Shown piece by piece: positions 1 through 9,729 of a stretch of DNA of 64,000 nucleotides (the stretch's first letter is position 1; the number at the start of each line of letters is the position of its first letter). The DNA lies in contig OZ020485.1 in the NCBI GenBank assembly GCA_963971405.1, forward strand, positions 4,588,001 to 4,652,000, given 5' to 3'. Both the position numbers and the translations under genes were made by a program. The notes below the pieces were generated by a model that was not told the DNA's origin, did no database searches, and saw only the letters and a program-made list of their open reading frames with translations. Origin of the DNA: Psococerastis gibbosa (taxonomy: Eukaryota > Arthropoda > Insecta > Psocodea > Psocidae).

Positions 1-242
1 TGGGCCTTCTTTCTTCTGTAGCCACAATCACAACGATTGGTTGGCAGTAACTCTCTACATAGCTTATAATCCTCCAGTTCTCTCGGTGCTGCGCATTTCT
101 CCATGACCAAGGGTCAATGAATAGTGAAGCTACATAAGATATGCCGAAGGGTTCATAACATACTCAAATTATGACACAGTTGCATGGCCGCGTTTTTGCA
201 GGGAGCACTTCCCACCAATCATTGTTTCAGGGGTAATTCTTA
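1..242. other. No recognised feature
   Basis: Left edge of the window. I see no ORF of substance, splice-consistent exon or recognised repeat up to the target duplication of the hAT MITE. Confidence 0.4.
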
Positions 243-250
243 CCCTATGT

Positions 251-679
251 CAGGGACGCCGACATGGGGGGGGGGGGCACGGTCCATCTTGCCCCCCGCA
301 GACTAGTTTCTGGGGGCAGCGCCCCCCTCCCCCAGAAGCAAAGAACCCTTAGTGCAGTTTCTTTGTTTGTCTCCCTTAATATTCCTAACCTAACCTAACC
401 TAACCTAACCTAAAAATAAATCACATAATTTGGCATTTGCGCCGCACCAACTTTTAGAAACTTTTCCGCGCCAATTTGGTTCGTATAGCCAACTTTCGAA
501 TGATTTTTTATATAAAGGCTTTAGTAAATAATTTTATAGAAAGAGCGAGTGTATGTCGGTCAATGTTTTCTGCATTATAGTTATTTTAAGTAACCATTTA
601 CCATTGCATTTTCCTAATACTTTCTAGAGTACCAAATCCTTGCCCCCCCCCCCAGAATTTTCAAAACTCGGCGTCCCTG
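251..679. mobile_element. hAT-type MITE, 429 bp, with CCTAA array inside
   Basis: The ends are inverted: the left end reads CAGGGACGCCGA and the right end is its complement, TCGGCGTCCCTG. The 8-bp sequence ccctatgt lies directly before (243-250) and after (680-687). Terminal CAGGG and an exact 8-bp duplication are hallmarks of the hAT superfamily. There is no transposase ORF, so the element is non-autonomous. G and C homopolymers lie just inside both ends, and the interior carries six CCTAA units. Confidence 0.85.
384..413. repeat. (CCTAA)6, insect telomere-type motif, interstitial
   Basis: Six perfect CCTAA units (TTAGG on the other strand) lie inside the hAT MITE at 251-679. TTAGG is the ancestral insect telomere repeat. 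The array is short and internal, so this is not a chromosome end. Confidence 0.9.
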
Positions 680-890
680 CCCTATGTAAAATATAGTAGG
701 CTACTGTAAGTCAGTAAGTGACCGAGTAATGGGCGAAATTTAGTTCACCAAAAACAGAAAAGGCCGCACTGGTAACAGGAAGTTTTGCAAAAAGGCGCAA
801 AATCGAGTAATATTTTGGATTATGCTGTAGATTTAGAGTAAATTCAATTGTTATTATTTAAAGCTACCCGTCAAAGACAGTAAAGAACCA

Positions 891-1785
891 GACCGAGTTT
901 ACTCGAACATGCTTTCCAATTTATAAATTAGTAGATATAGACATGTGTAATTTCATAGGAAATAATTTCCCTATGGTTAAATTTCAGACCACTCGAGGGA
1001 GGCGGGGGGGGGGGGGGGGTCCAACTCAATATATTAAAAACCCCTTATAACTCGATTGCATATTCTGGAATGAATAGACCAATACATTGTAACAGTAGTA
1101 ACAATGACACATGGCACGCAATGCATTGGAGGGGGAATTTTCCACAATTTCTCAAAAAATAATTTTTTGCACAGAAGCAAATATTTTTTTCGGAATGCAA
1201 CCTGCCCGTTTTGGTTACCCTATTGAACACCTAAAACATACCTGAAGGGACAAATCATGGATAGAAAGGTTGCACAGAAAATATAATTTTTAGTCGTTTT
1301 TCATGAAAATTGAGTTATTTTTATTTTTTTTACCCCCAGAAGCAAACTATCAAGCGGCAAGCGACCCCACACATTTTGTTAACATTGATAACGACTATAA
1401 TATATGTGAATTTAAAAGAAATCGTTGGAGCCGTTTTTGAGAAATAATTTTTTTAGACGTTTTTTTGGAGTTTTTTGAAAATAAAACCCCCCCAAATTGA
1501 GTTAGCCCAAAATAAATAAAATAAAATAAATAAAATGATTTTTGTGAACCTATATGCAAAATTACATCAAAATCGACCGAGTTGTTTGTCCGGAAATTGA
1601 TGAACAGACAGACAGACAGTCAGACAGACATACAGACAGAGCGACAGAGAGACATTTCGTAAAAACCACTTTTTTGGATTCCTGGTACCTCAAAACGTGT
1701 AAATCCGTTGAAATCTCGGAATCAAAAATTTCGACCATCACTAAGCTTTCCTTATACTAAGTATAAATTGGAAAGCAACAATAGA
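891..1785 (+). repeat. GACA-rich interspersed repeat, near full-length copy
   Basis: About 890 bp that align over nearly their whole length with 40211-41090. Shared landmarks in order: ccgagtttactcgaacatgc, a G homopolymer near 1003-1019, acctgaag, acccccagaagcaaactatc, a run of GACA/CAGA units near 1603-1650, and a 3' end with ctttccttatac and ggaaagca. The start (tgctttccaattta) and end are roughly inverted. Short reading frames here recur in every copy but are riddled with stops. The element class is not known to me. Confidence 0.75.
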
Positions 1786-2430
1786 ATAGATGGCGTCTTT
1801 AGAAGCCTTCAAAAACTATGGCCAAACGGTGTTAGTTACGGCTATACTTTATGTATTAAAATTAAAATTTAAAATTTTAGTCTACGTCGTCTACATGCAA
1901 AGATATTGCTCTATGATTGGTATATCATGTGAAATTGGACGTTGTACAGTGGAGCTGATGCACTTTTGTAATGACCCCAAGTAATGTAAGGAAATGACTC
2001 TGTACAGCGCACTCAGCAAGGACTTCCACATGAACAAGTGCAATTATCCCCCCCCCCCCCCGATAGACAAAACTAATAGTAAAAATAGAACAGCAACATA
2101 CAAGACAATCATTCTGTTATGAACAAAGGATAAACTTCACAAATTACAATTTTTCATGATAATTTAGGTTTACAGGTTTGTAATGTACAATGGTACAATA
2201 GCTTGAAGTACCAGTTTTATATTTTACATTTTTTTCCACCATTTTTAGGTACAGGTAGGCTAGAAATTGGTTTGTAGAATGTACCTAGAAGGAAGTAATT
2301 TTAGAGTTAGCTAGGTATTGAGTGCTACCCTCGCCCGCCGCTGGCATGAGGGGGGACTTCAGCATTTGTTCACTGATGTAAACAATTAAGGAAGTACACG
2401 AATTATACGAACTATTATTATAGAACGACG
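1786..2430. other. No recognised feature
   Basis: AT-rich sequence with a C homopolymer near 2048-2060. No exon or repeat was recognised. Confidence 0.35.
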
Positions 2431-2760
2431 AAATAAGAGCTGAAATGAAGCACGCAGACATAGTCGATGAAGCGCGGGGCGCGGGACGACGACTATCATG
2501 GTGGGGTCACGTCGAAAGAGGACGGCCGATAAGGGGGGTATTCCATATACGTACAACGTCAACGAAAAATTGAAAAATGACGTTTTAGCAGACATTAAAG
2601 ACATACTAAAAATTCTGCTACCACGTCAATTTACGTCATTTTGACGTCATTTTTCAATTTTTCGTTGACGTTGTACGTATGTGGAATGGGCACCTAAGGT
2701 GGATAAAACATATTGAAGCCGAAGGAGAGAGAAGCCGTAGGCTACGAATTTTATGTATCA
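2431..2760 (+). pseudogene. LINE reverse transcriptase C-terminal remnant, split by a MITE
   Basis: The plus-strand frame at about 2440-2531 ends in WWGHVERGRPI, the GHVxR...GRP signature found near the C-terminus of many insect endonuclease/reverse transcriptase ORFs. After the hairpin MITE at 2533-2694 the same frame continues as RWIKHIEAEGERSRR. Treating the MITE plus one TAA as an insertion joins both halves in frame. Only the tail of the ORF is present, so this is a dead 5'-truncated copy. Confidence 0.65.
2533..2694. mobile_element. PIF/Harbinger-like hairpin MITE, 162 bp, TAA duplications
   Basis: Arms are near-perfect inverted repeats of about 50 bp (ATTCCAYATACGTACAACG and onwards), followed by an imperfect loop containing TTAGCAGACATTAAAGAC. 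TAA flanks both sides (2530-2532, 2695-2697). A 3-bp TWA duplication with G-rich termini fits PIF/Harbinger. The loop is shared with the elements at 7449 and 7933 although the arms are not. Confidence 0.8.
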
Positions 2761-3182
2761 TTTCACCTATTTATTAATATAATATATTCTAATGTATGGA
2801 GAGTAGAATAACACTATTAACATGTTATAGGTCTAATATTAGGAATGTATGGATGCGGTAACATGTCTCATCTAGGGCAGATGACCAGTTGACATTTGGG
2901 CCAGCGACTGGCCTACTATATATAATTTTCTCAATCACTAGGCCTATTCCGTTAAAGTCGCTTCCTATCTCTACAAACTGGTCACCATATATCTCATCAA
3001 AACATCAAAACAGGCCAATATTGGGCATTTTAAGAGCTAGCCTATAGGTTCATCATATTGCATCATTTTATTTATTTTTCGCCAGAATTGCAGAGATAAA
3101 TGGAGGCATTTGGCAATTTCATGTGCTTGTTTGAGGACCAGGTAGACTTTTTTTCAAGCATCCAACCAGAAAATAAATGCTA

Positions 3183-3330
3183 GGGGTCGACCAAGAAAGG
3201 CGTACGCAGAGCGCAGAAGATGCAAGATAAGCGATGCGGAATTTTCTTCGAGATTAAGAGAATGCTCCAGGACTCAGTTGAGTGCAGAAGATGCATTCCA
3301 ATCGATAGATTGAGACTCAAGAAGAGCAAG
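3183..3330 (+). pseudogene. LINE RT C-terminal remnant
   Basis: RGRPRKAYAE is followed, after a frame change, by EIKRMLQDSVECRRCIP. This resembles the RGRPKK...YQELKR..EDRVNWR tail seen more clearly at 21796-22110. The remnant is short and frameshifted, and a SINE-like B box follows directly. Confidence 0.45.
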
Positions 3331-3339
3331 AAACGAGAA

Positions 3340-3412
3340 TTCTGGTTTTTTACGCAGAAAGGTTGTTGGTTCGAGTCTCACCCTTGCCACTTCATATACA
3401 GGACAGTTCTTT
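3340..3412 (+). repeat. SINE family A, 5' tRNA-related part only
   Basis: Contains aaggttgttggttcgagtct, identical at its core to the RNA polymerase III B box (GGTTCGANTC) of the fuller copies at 23085 and 56605. The 3' half of the family is missing. Confidence 0.55.
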
Positions 3413-3435
3413 CTTTTCCTATAGGTATTCTTCTT

Positions 3436-3535
3436 CTTTAATTGCCACTTCTATCACAGATTGGCGATCATGGCAATGTAGACCTTGGAGACTGCTGTTC
3501 TGAAGACGGAAGTCGTGCTCTTCCCCAATTACTAT
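3436..3535 (-). pseudogene. LINE 3' ORF remnant, antisense
   Basis: The reverse complement matches the gkst/LRAA...IAM.IANLR-type tail read at 12500-12620 and 28930-29045: tggcgatcatggcaatgtag is the complement of that conserved end. No intact frame remains. Confidence 0.45.
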
Positions 3536-3544
3536 CTCATACAT

Positions 3545-3897
3545 TAATAATGACTACAATATGTGAATATAAATAAAATCGTGGGACACGTTTTTGAGAA
3601 AAAACGTTTTTAGCCGTTTTTTGGAGCTTTTTGAAGGTGAACCTCCCAATATTGAGTTAGCCCAAAATAAAAAAAAAGCCCGAGATATGATTTTGCCAAC
3701 GTTCATGCCAAATTCCATAACAATCCACCGAGTAGTTTCCCCACAAATCTACAAACAGACAGACACACATTTAGTAAAAAGTACGTTTTTTGGTTTTTGG
3801 GACCTCAAAACATGTAAATCAACTGAAATCTCGAAATCAATCATTTCAACCTTCACAAAGCTTTCCTTATACTAACGTCTAAATTAGGAAAGCAAAA
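3545..3897 (+). repeat. GACA-rich interspersed repeat, 3' part
   Basis: Aligns with the 3' 350 bp of the copy at 891-1785: aatatgtgaat near the start, a short acagacagacac run, and the end ctttccttatactaacgtct with ggaaagca. 5'-truncated. Confidence 0.7.
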
Positions 3898-3942
3898 ATA
3901 AGTCACATAACGCATATAGCCAGTTAGTCAGTAGGTAATGTA

Positions 3943-4138
3943 ACAGCAAAGGCTTTCACGGCTGGAGTCGAATGAAGAACCAGTAGAATCCGGGCTGATG
4001 GGTCGAAATGAAAGCGAACTTCCAAACGTTTAGTCAGCATCTGCGGTCGACATCTTCAGTAGACTTCTATGATTGTATCTCGGAGGCTCAGCAGCGACTG
4101 TGTCGACAGCGACCGCCCATCAGCCCGGATTCTACTGG
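3943..4138. repeat. Interspersed repeat family E
   Basis: Shares aggctttcacggc, agtagaatccggg, gtcagcatct, cgacatcttca, gattgtatc and ggctcagcagc in the same order with 56933-57090. Within this copy agtagaatccgggctgatgg recurs as its complement at the far end, so it is partly inverted. Class unknown. Confidence 0.6.
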
Positions 4139-4139
4139 C

Positions 4140-4922
4140 TCCACATGCAGTAGGAAGTATTCATAAATTCTGCGAGGGAGTGGGAACTTCTTAAGAGAAT
4201 TGGCAAATGACTTATTGCATGTTCGTGGACGAGTTAAAATAAAATATACTATACTTAACTACAGATAAAAATTATTAAACGTCGGGGAGGCCGTCCAATC
4301 ACCACCCGAGGGTGGCAACATACACACATTAAAACAATGATATAGGCCTGATACACGAGTCATAATTGGGTCACTGGCAAAAAGTTGTTACATATTGAAA
4401 GATAACGTGGCAATGAACTGCCAATCACAAAATAATTGTTTAAGCATTGCCACTTTGGTGCCCTTTGACCTCTTACCTTCGGTAGGTAGTTGAATTATTG
4501 TAATCGTAAACTTTTTATTTTTTACATAGACGTGAATTCTATTGATTGCAGGCTACTAGCACAGGCCCCGACTTTGGGGATGCGGAATACCGAAAAAATG
4601 GCACTTGCTAAGGCAGGCCGGGGATCTGAACTTGATTCAGTCATGCTTTTACTGTTACATTGCGGCAATGTTAGGCTAGTCTCAGCTTGTCCATTATTGC
4701 TGGTAGCTGGTACGTAATGTACGTGGAGAAAGAAAAACGGCAACCTTTTGGGTTGTAATAAATCAAATTTCACATGAAAAATTGATCAAAAGCCACAGCT
4801 AACGAGTAGGTATACCTACTACTATATATAGTAAAGTAAAAGACATTCCTCTATACATTTTGTTGTACATTATGAGGCCGCCGTTACTAACTTTTTTTCG
4901 TCGGCCCTGGGACGAACAAATT
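4140..4922. other. No recognised feature
   Basis: Short ORFs on both strands near 4490-4773 overlap each other and show no family resemblance. They are probably chance frames. Confidence 0.35.
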
Positions 4923-4930
4923 AAATTATC

Positions 4931-5446
4931 CATTGGCATAAATAGGGGGTCCTGAGGGGGGAGGGGCCCTCGTAGCCCCCCCCCAGGATTTCTGGTGACA
5001 AAGACGTTATGGAGGCTAAAGCCATAGTATTCACAATAACGAAAGGGAAATTAATAATAATTCTTAGTATGCTTATTTTACATGACAGACATCACGAAAA
5101 AAAATCAAAATATTGACCAAGTACTTTCACAAAAATATATAAGGTACTCAAAATGCTTAAAACCCCAATACTTCAGACCTATTTTTTCAAACATTTTCTC
5201 CAGGGGAGCCCCCCGGGCCCCCCCTCACTGGTAGGTTTATTCGTCGGTAATATCTCAACTGTACTGCTTGCAAAATGCGGAAAACCTCACTAATTTGGGC
5301 CTATTTATCAATTTTTTCTCAGTGGAAGACCCCCGGACCCCATTTCTCCCTGGTATAACATGGGTATAACATTCAGAATGGAATAAGTAATGTAAGTCTT
5401 GGGGTCCTAAAGCCCCCTCCAGCAATTTCGGGAATTAACGCTAATG
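4931..5446. mobile_element. hAT-type MITE, 516 bp (family shared with 24442-25236)
   Basis: The left end cattggcataaat and right end attaacgctaatg are inverted. The 8-bp sequence aaattatc sits on both sides (4923-4930 and 5447-5454). The interior has repeated modules of the type ccccgggcccccctcA...gtaggtttattcg. There is no coding capacity. Confidence 0.8.
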
Positions 5447-5574
5447 AAATTATCAAGGATATCTTACCGTCACCGAGAGGAAATACGCGAGGGTGTTAGT
5501 AGTAGTAGTGTTCGTTGGGTTAATAACAACTTAGGCCTCATATTTGGGCCCATAGAGCGACTCCGACTTGACTG

Positions 5575-5770
5575 TCCTATGCCAGCCCATAGGACAGTGG
5601 ACCTCCTGATTATAGTGGATTCCGAACCACTTGGGAAACACAGTGAAGTCACACGATTAGTTCGGAGGTGACCAGGACAAGTCCTACCATGTTTCCCTAC
5701 CGGCACTGTGCACACGACCAAGTTATCTGCAGCTTTGAACTTGCTCTGGTCAGCTGGATTCAACTTGGTA
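5575..5770 (+). repeat. Interspersed repeat family C, partial
   Basis: Carries the family landmarks in plus orientation: gtggacctcctgattatagt, ggattccgaaccacttggg, gtcacacgattag, gaggtgaccagg, gcactgtgcac and gctggattcaacttggta. These match 37746-37955 and 46081-46445 directly and 8930-9270 and 20866-21500 in reverse. Confidence 0.7.
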
Positions 5771-6169
5771 TGGCGGCCGGCACGCGAGGGTGTTGCTGAC
5801 CATTGCATCCCAAATTGAGCAGTGACAAAGAGAGAGGATCCTCTATCAGTTCTCAGGCGTAAGTGTTAGTGCCACGGCGTTTTTTATGTTCTGAGGAAGT
5901 TGTAAGATATTAGCATAATTCTCAATCAGGTACACATACTACAGTATATTTTGACAATTAAAATCATTAAGAGAAAAAGACATGAAGTTCATGTGGGTTG
6001 ACAGGGTCAAAGCCTTGGGAAATCGGCACAATGAGTGCTTAGAGATGAACAATGACACATAATTGTGATTATGATACAATGTCACTGCGATGACAATTAT
6101 CGACATCAACAGGGTGATAGTCCGTGATACTATACGTTTTTTTATAATCGCACAGGGGCAGGTGTGCAT

Positions 6170-6790
6170 AAACAAGAGAAGAAGAAGTAGAAGAAGGACG
6201 AAATGAAGAAGGCGATGCGGAAGAAGAAGAAGATGAAGAAGAAGAAGATGTCGCGGAAGAAGAAGAAAAGATAAAGTTTATGCTGAGTAGGTTTATAATA
6301 TTGGGGTATTCCAGATTCTTGGAGGGAGGTGTTCAAAAACAAATGAAGAAGAAAAAGACGATGAAGAAGAACAAGAACGATAACAAGAAGGAGAACAAGA
6401 AGGAGAACAAGAAGAACACAAAGATGAGGAAGAAGAAAATACAGTATCACTTTATGCAGAGTAGGTTTATAATATTGGGCTATTCCAGATTCTTGGAGGG
6501 AGGTGTTCAAAAACAAATAAAGAAGAAAAAGACGATGAAGAAGAACAAGAACGATAACAAGAAGGAGAACAAGAAGGAGAACAAGAAGGAGAACAAGAAG
6601 AACACAAAGATGAGGAAGAAGAAGATACAGTATCACTTTACGCAGAGTAGATGGCCTGTCTCAGATTCCAGGAGCCAGGTGAGCAGAGACAAATGAAGAA
6701 GAAAAAGACGAAGAAGAAGAAGGTGACGAGGAGGGAGATGAAGATGCTACAGTACAACTTTATGCTGAGTAGGTTCACAATATTGGGCGA
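6170..6790. repeat. Minisatellite, units of 174, 186 and 122 bp, GAAGAA-rich
   Basis: Each unit opens with a variant of tatgctgagtaggtttataa, at about 6279, 6453, 6639 and 6761, followed by purine-rich GAA/AAC triplets. The second unit differs from the first mainly by one extra 12-bp gagaacaagaag. Long open frames exist on both strands (138 codons of Lys/Asn-rich sequence on plus, a Leu-rich frame on minus). These are what a triplet-biased tandem repeat gives by chance, so I do not call a gene. Confidence 0.8.
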
Positions 6791-7294
6791 TCCCAGATTC
6801 TCGGAACTAAGAGCAAAAGTATAGTGGAGATGTAGGAGAGTGCGGTGGCACTATAAGAGGCGTGGGAGTTACACAAAGAATGACCTTGACTCCAGGATAC
6901 TTGAGGAAGACCTTGCCAGAGAAATGATGATGATGATGCAGCGCTTGATATTTGAACACATCTTCCGGTAACTAAGTCACACAGTCATTACTTTCTTTGC
7001 TGAGGGCGGAGTAACTAAATATTACAGCTCTACTAATTTTGCTGTCATATTTGGGCAAAATTGACTTTCCTGGATGCTATAGCAGTCGCAGTTGCATGAG
7101 GATGTGGGCCACTTTGAGAGACAGTAGGCTATAGGAATGGATTGTTTGAGATAGGCCATACTCTACTAATGCCTTACTTGATACCTACCACTGAAACCCC
7201 ATCCAGGGGAGGCCAAAATGTAACTGCCAAACCCGTGGCTGATCCAGTTCTCAACCCACTGCAAAAGTTAAGCGAATAACCTTACACCGTCCCA
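6791..7294. other. No recognised gene
   Basis: Contains only a short stretch (about 6965-7010, catcttccggtaact, actttctttgctgag) that recurs near 9490-9560. Confidence 0.35.
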
Positions 7295-7640
7295 ATCTGA
7301 AAAGATATTACCTCAGTCATTATACATAGGGATAAGAGTCCATATGTTAAACATCAACAACTCTATGCTGATCTGTTGTTAGGGTAGTTTGTAATCGTAT
7401 ATCGTCACTCTGGTCAATATACAAGATTAGGCTAGCGGGTTCATCTAAGGCGCAAATTCCACCGACCTCGATAGTGATATTGACGTGGTAGCAGACATTA
7501 AAGACAGTCTAAAAATGTCTGCTACCACGTAAATATCACTATCACTATCACTATCGAGGTCGGTGGAATTTGCGCCATAGCAAAAGTTACATGAATACAT
7601 TAATTCTCGCTGTCTTCATAATTTTATTAGCAACTTCTTA
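7295..7640 (+). repeat. Interspersed repeat family F, interrupted by a MITE
   Basis: Shares with 58195-58860, in order: aaaagata, agggataagag, atgttaaacat, tgttgttagggtagttt, attaggctagcgggttcat and agttacat. Here the hairpin MITE 7449-7576 interrupts it. In the other copy that position is empty and a different MITE sits about 60-90 bp upstream. Confidence 0.75.
7449..7576. mobile_element. PIF/Harbinger-like hairpin MITE, 128 bp, simple form
   Basis: Almost a perfect palindrome. The arm ggcgcaaattccaccgacct is repeated inverted at the right end, and the loop is gacgtggtagcagacattaa with its complement. Left flank TAA (7446-7448); right flank ATA, so the 3-bp duplication is imperfect. A (TATCAC)-like micro-repeat lies in the right arm. 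Confidence 0.8.
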
Positions 7641-7819
7641 CATTTTGCGACTATTGAGAGAAAGCAATGTTTTTGGCCACCCCTGGCGTCTAACAATATT
7701 TGGAATAAAGCAAGGCTTTAGTGGAGTATACCGACGGTATAAAAGGGGCAGAAAAGTGAAAACCTCATCATAATCATTTTAAAATCCCAGTAGTGGTAGT
7801 TTGAAATAAAGTCATTGTT

Positions 7820-7918
7820 CCTGGAGACATGCATTTTTTTAACTAAAGGGTTAATCACATACAAACAATTTAATGAATGTATCCAATTGACCTCTTCAGT
7901 CGCCTCTGTAGGTTAGCA
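7820..7918. repeat. Short repeat family G
   Basis: acatacaaacaatttaatga, ttgacctcttcagtcgcctc and tgtaggtta recur nearly unchanged at 44940-45010, in both cases next to a run of T and near a Harbinger-like MITE. Confidence 0.6.
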
Positions 7919-7932
7919 CCCGTGTTGAGTAA

Positions 7933-8315
7933 GGCGCCCATTCCACCGACCGGCTTGTGCTACTTACAAAAACGGTGACGTGGTAGCAGACATTAAAGAT
8001 ATAGGTGGCGTTTCCACCGACCTCGCATTGCAGAATGCAAATGTCATTGACGGAAATTAGAATTTTTCTTTTTATAGAAATCTATTAAAATGTTTGTATT
8101 TAACATATCCATTACGCCATTTTTTAATTTTAGTTTGTTTGTTTGTGATTTTACTGTATGATCATTGATCAATTTTAACTATGGCATAGAGGAAAATAAA
8201 CATTTCCGTCAATTCTGCAATGCGAGGTCGATGGAAAGCCCGCCTAAGTCTTGAATGTCTGCTACCACGTCACTGTTTTTGTAAATAACCCTAGCCGGTC
8301 GGTGGAATGGGCGCC
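7933..8315. mobile_element. Composite PIF/Harbinger-like MITE, 383 bp
   Basis: The outer arms (ggcgcccattccaccgaccg and complement) and the gacgtggtagcagacattaa loop form one hairpin. A second element with its own inverted ends fills the loop at 8004-8244. Flanks are TAA (7930-7932) and TTA (8316-8318). The same composite occurs at 43469, 44413 and 58343. Confidence 0.85.
8004..8244. mobile_element. Inner element of the composite MITE
   Basis: Inverted ends: gg.ggc.tttccaccgacct on the left and its complement on the right, continuing into cgcattgcagaat. It sits exactly at the centre of the outer loop, between ATA and TAA. The terminal style (G-rich start, then tTCCACCGACC) is that of the outer element, so it probably inserted by the same transposase. 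Confidence 0.75.
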
Positions 8316-8391
8316 TTACGGCACGTCTCCAATCGCGTGGCATGTAGAGACTCGCACAAATACAAACACGCTACCACCTTGCTGTCGAACC

Positions 8392-8659
8392 CAGTGGCGG
8401 ACACAGCATTTTATTTTGGGGAGGGTCATCCCTCAAAATGCCTCCTCAGGTATAAACTGAGAATAAAAACAATACGGTGTTTGATATAAGTAAATGATTT
8501 GATTTTTCCGGACAATAGTAGTTGTTACATACAAAGCTAATAAAGATGTATAACAATAACACTTATCATATTCCATGTTTAAAATAAATAACGATTTCCC
8601 ATTTTGCCGCCTTTTTCAAATTTTTGGAGGAGTCATGACCCCCTCTGTGTCCGCCACTG
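8392..8659. mobile_element. hAT-type MITE, 268 bp
   Basis: Termini cagtggcggacaca and tgtgtccgccactg are perfectly inverted. The 8-bp sequence gtcgaacc is duplicated at 8384-8391 and 8660-8667. No transposase frame. Confidence 0.9.
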
Positions 8660-8929
8660 GTCGAACCCGATGTATTCAATTCTTAGGTCTACTTATACTA
8701 AACTCTGTCTGTGATTGGAGATTACAGACCCAAAATAAAAGGAAACATTTTTCTCACCCCATCCCAAGAGTCCATTTCAACAAAAAAGCATAATTTTAGA
8801 CTTCTTGCTCATTTTTTTTTACATAATAACAAGACAGTGCTCCCATTTATAATGTCTGTTGGAATTCTCCATTTAAATAACAAACAACAAGCTTACGTAT
8901 CTTATAGCTAATGGCCTTATACCAAGTTG

Positions 8930-9270
8930 AATATACCAGAACAGAGCCTGTTCTAAACTGCAACAAACTTTGTAGTGTGCACAGCTTTGGCAGGGGAACA
9001 TAGTGGGACATGATAACGTGCTGAGAATCGACCAGTCTGTCTAAGTGTCGAGTCACCTCCGAATTAATCGTGTGACTTTAATATAGTCCTCAAGTAGTTC
9101 GGCATCCACTATAATCAGGAGGTTCACTCTGTTAGTCAACCTTCTTCTTCTTCTTCCTGAGGTGAAGGAGTCTGCCCTTAAGATATCTCAAGTTTAGAAA
9201 CAGACTTGCTACCCCCCCCCCCCACCGGCTGATAGGGTTGCTTAAAACAGGAATGCTGACAAATGCTAGG
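8930..9270 (-). repeat. Interspersed repeat family C, longer copy
   Basis: Reverse orientation relative to 46081-46445. Landmarks: acagagcctgtt, gtgtgcacagc, ggcaggggaacat, gtcacctccgaattaatcgt, ccactataatcaggaggt and gacttgctacccc, ending in gttgcttaaaacaggaatgc. The A-rich end of other copies suggests a SINE-like or retroposed unit. Confidence 0.7.
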
Positions 9271-9729
9271 ACAATAAACAAAGAACATTATGTTATCGTT
9301 TGTCGTTCGAAAAATAACTTTGTATAAGTGGGCTGTAATAGGCCAAAATGGGTACCTTCATCGGTGAAACGCTGTTTCCGGGCATGCTGCTGGCCACAAC
9401 ATCCCAAAGAGAACCTCTTCTATCAGTCCTCAGGCATAAACCTTAATGGGTTGTGATGCCACGGCGTTTTTTATAGGTACCCTAAGGCTCAACATCTTCC
9501 GGTACATTAGTCCGTCTGAGTCAGTCAGTCAGTCACTTAGGCTACACTACTTTCTTTGCTCATTCAATTTGCATGAGCCTCAGGGTACCACACCTTTTTT
9601 AAGAATTCGGCTGTCCAATTACTTCAAATTGGACATGTGCAGGGCCATGCAGTGTTATGAGGCGGTGAGGCGGGCGTCTCTGGCACCAAAGCTCTAAGCT
9701 GACTGCTGCCCTGGGAAAGGCACACAGTT

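Noticed and set aside
384-413. Chromosome end from the CCTAA array
   Set aside because: Only six units, and they lie inside a hAT MITE with unique sequence on both sides.
1554-1760. Small protein with repeated Thr-Asp-Arg
   Set aside because: It recurs in other copies of the GACA repeat, with the Thr-Asp-Arg run coming from a microsatellite and no initiation or splice support.
6142-6696. Long Lys-rich and Leu-rich frames on opposite strands
   Set aside because: They arise from a triplet-biased tandem repeat. Unit boundaries, not codon use, explain the open frames.
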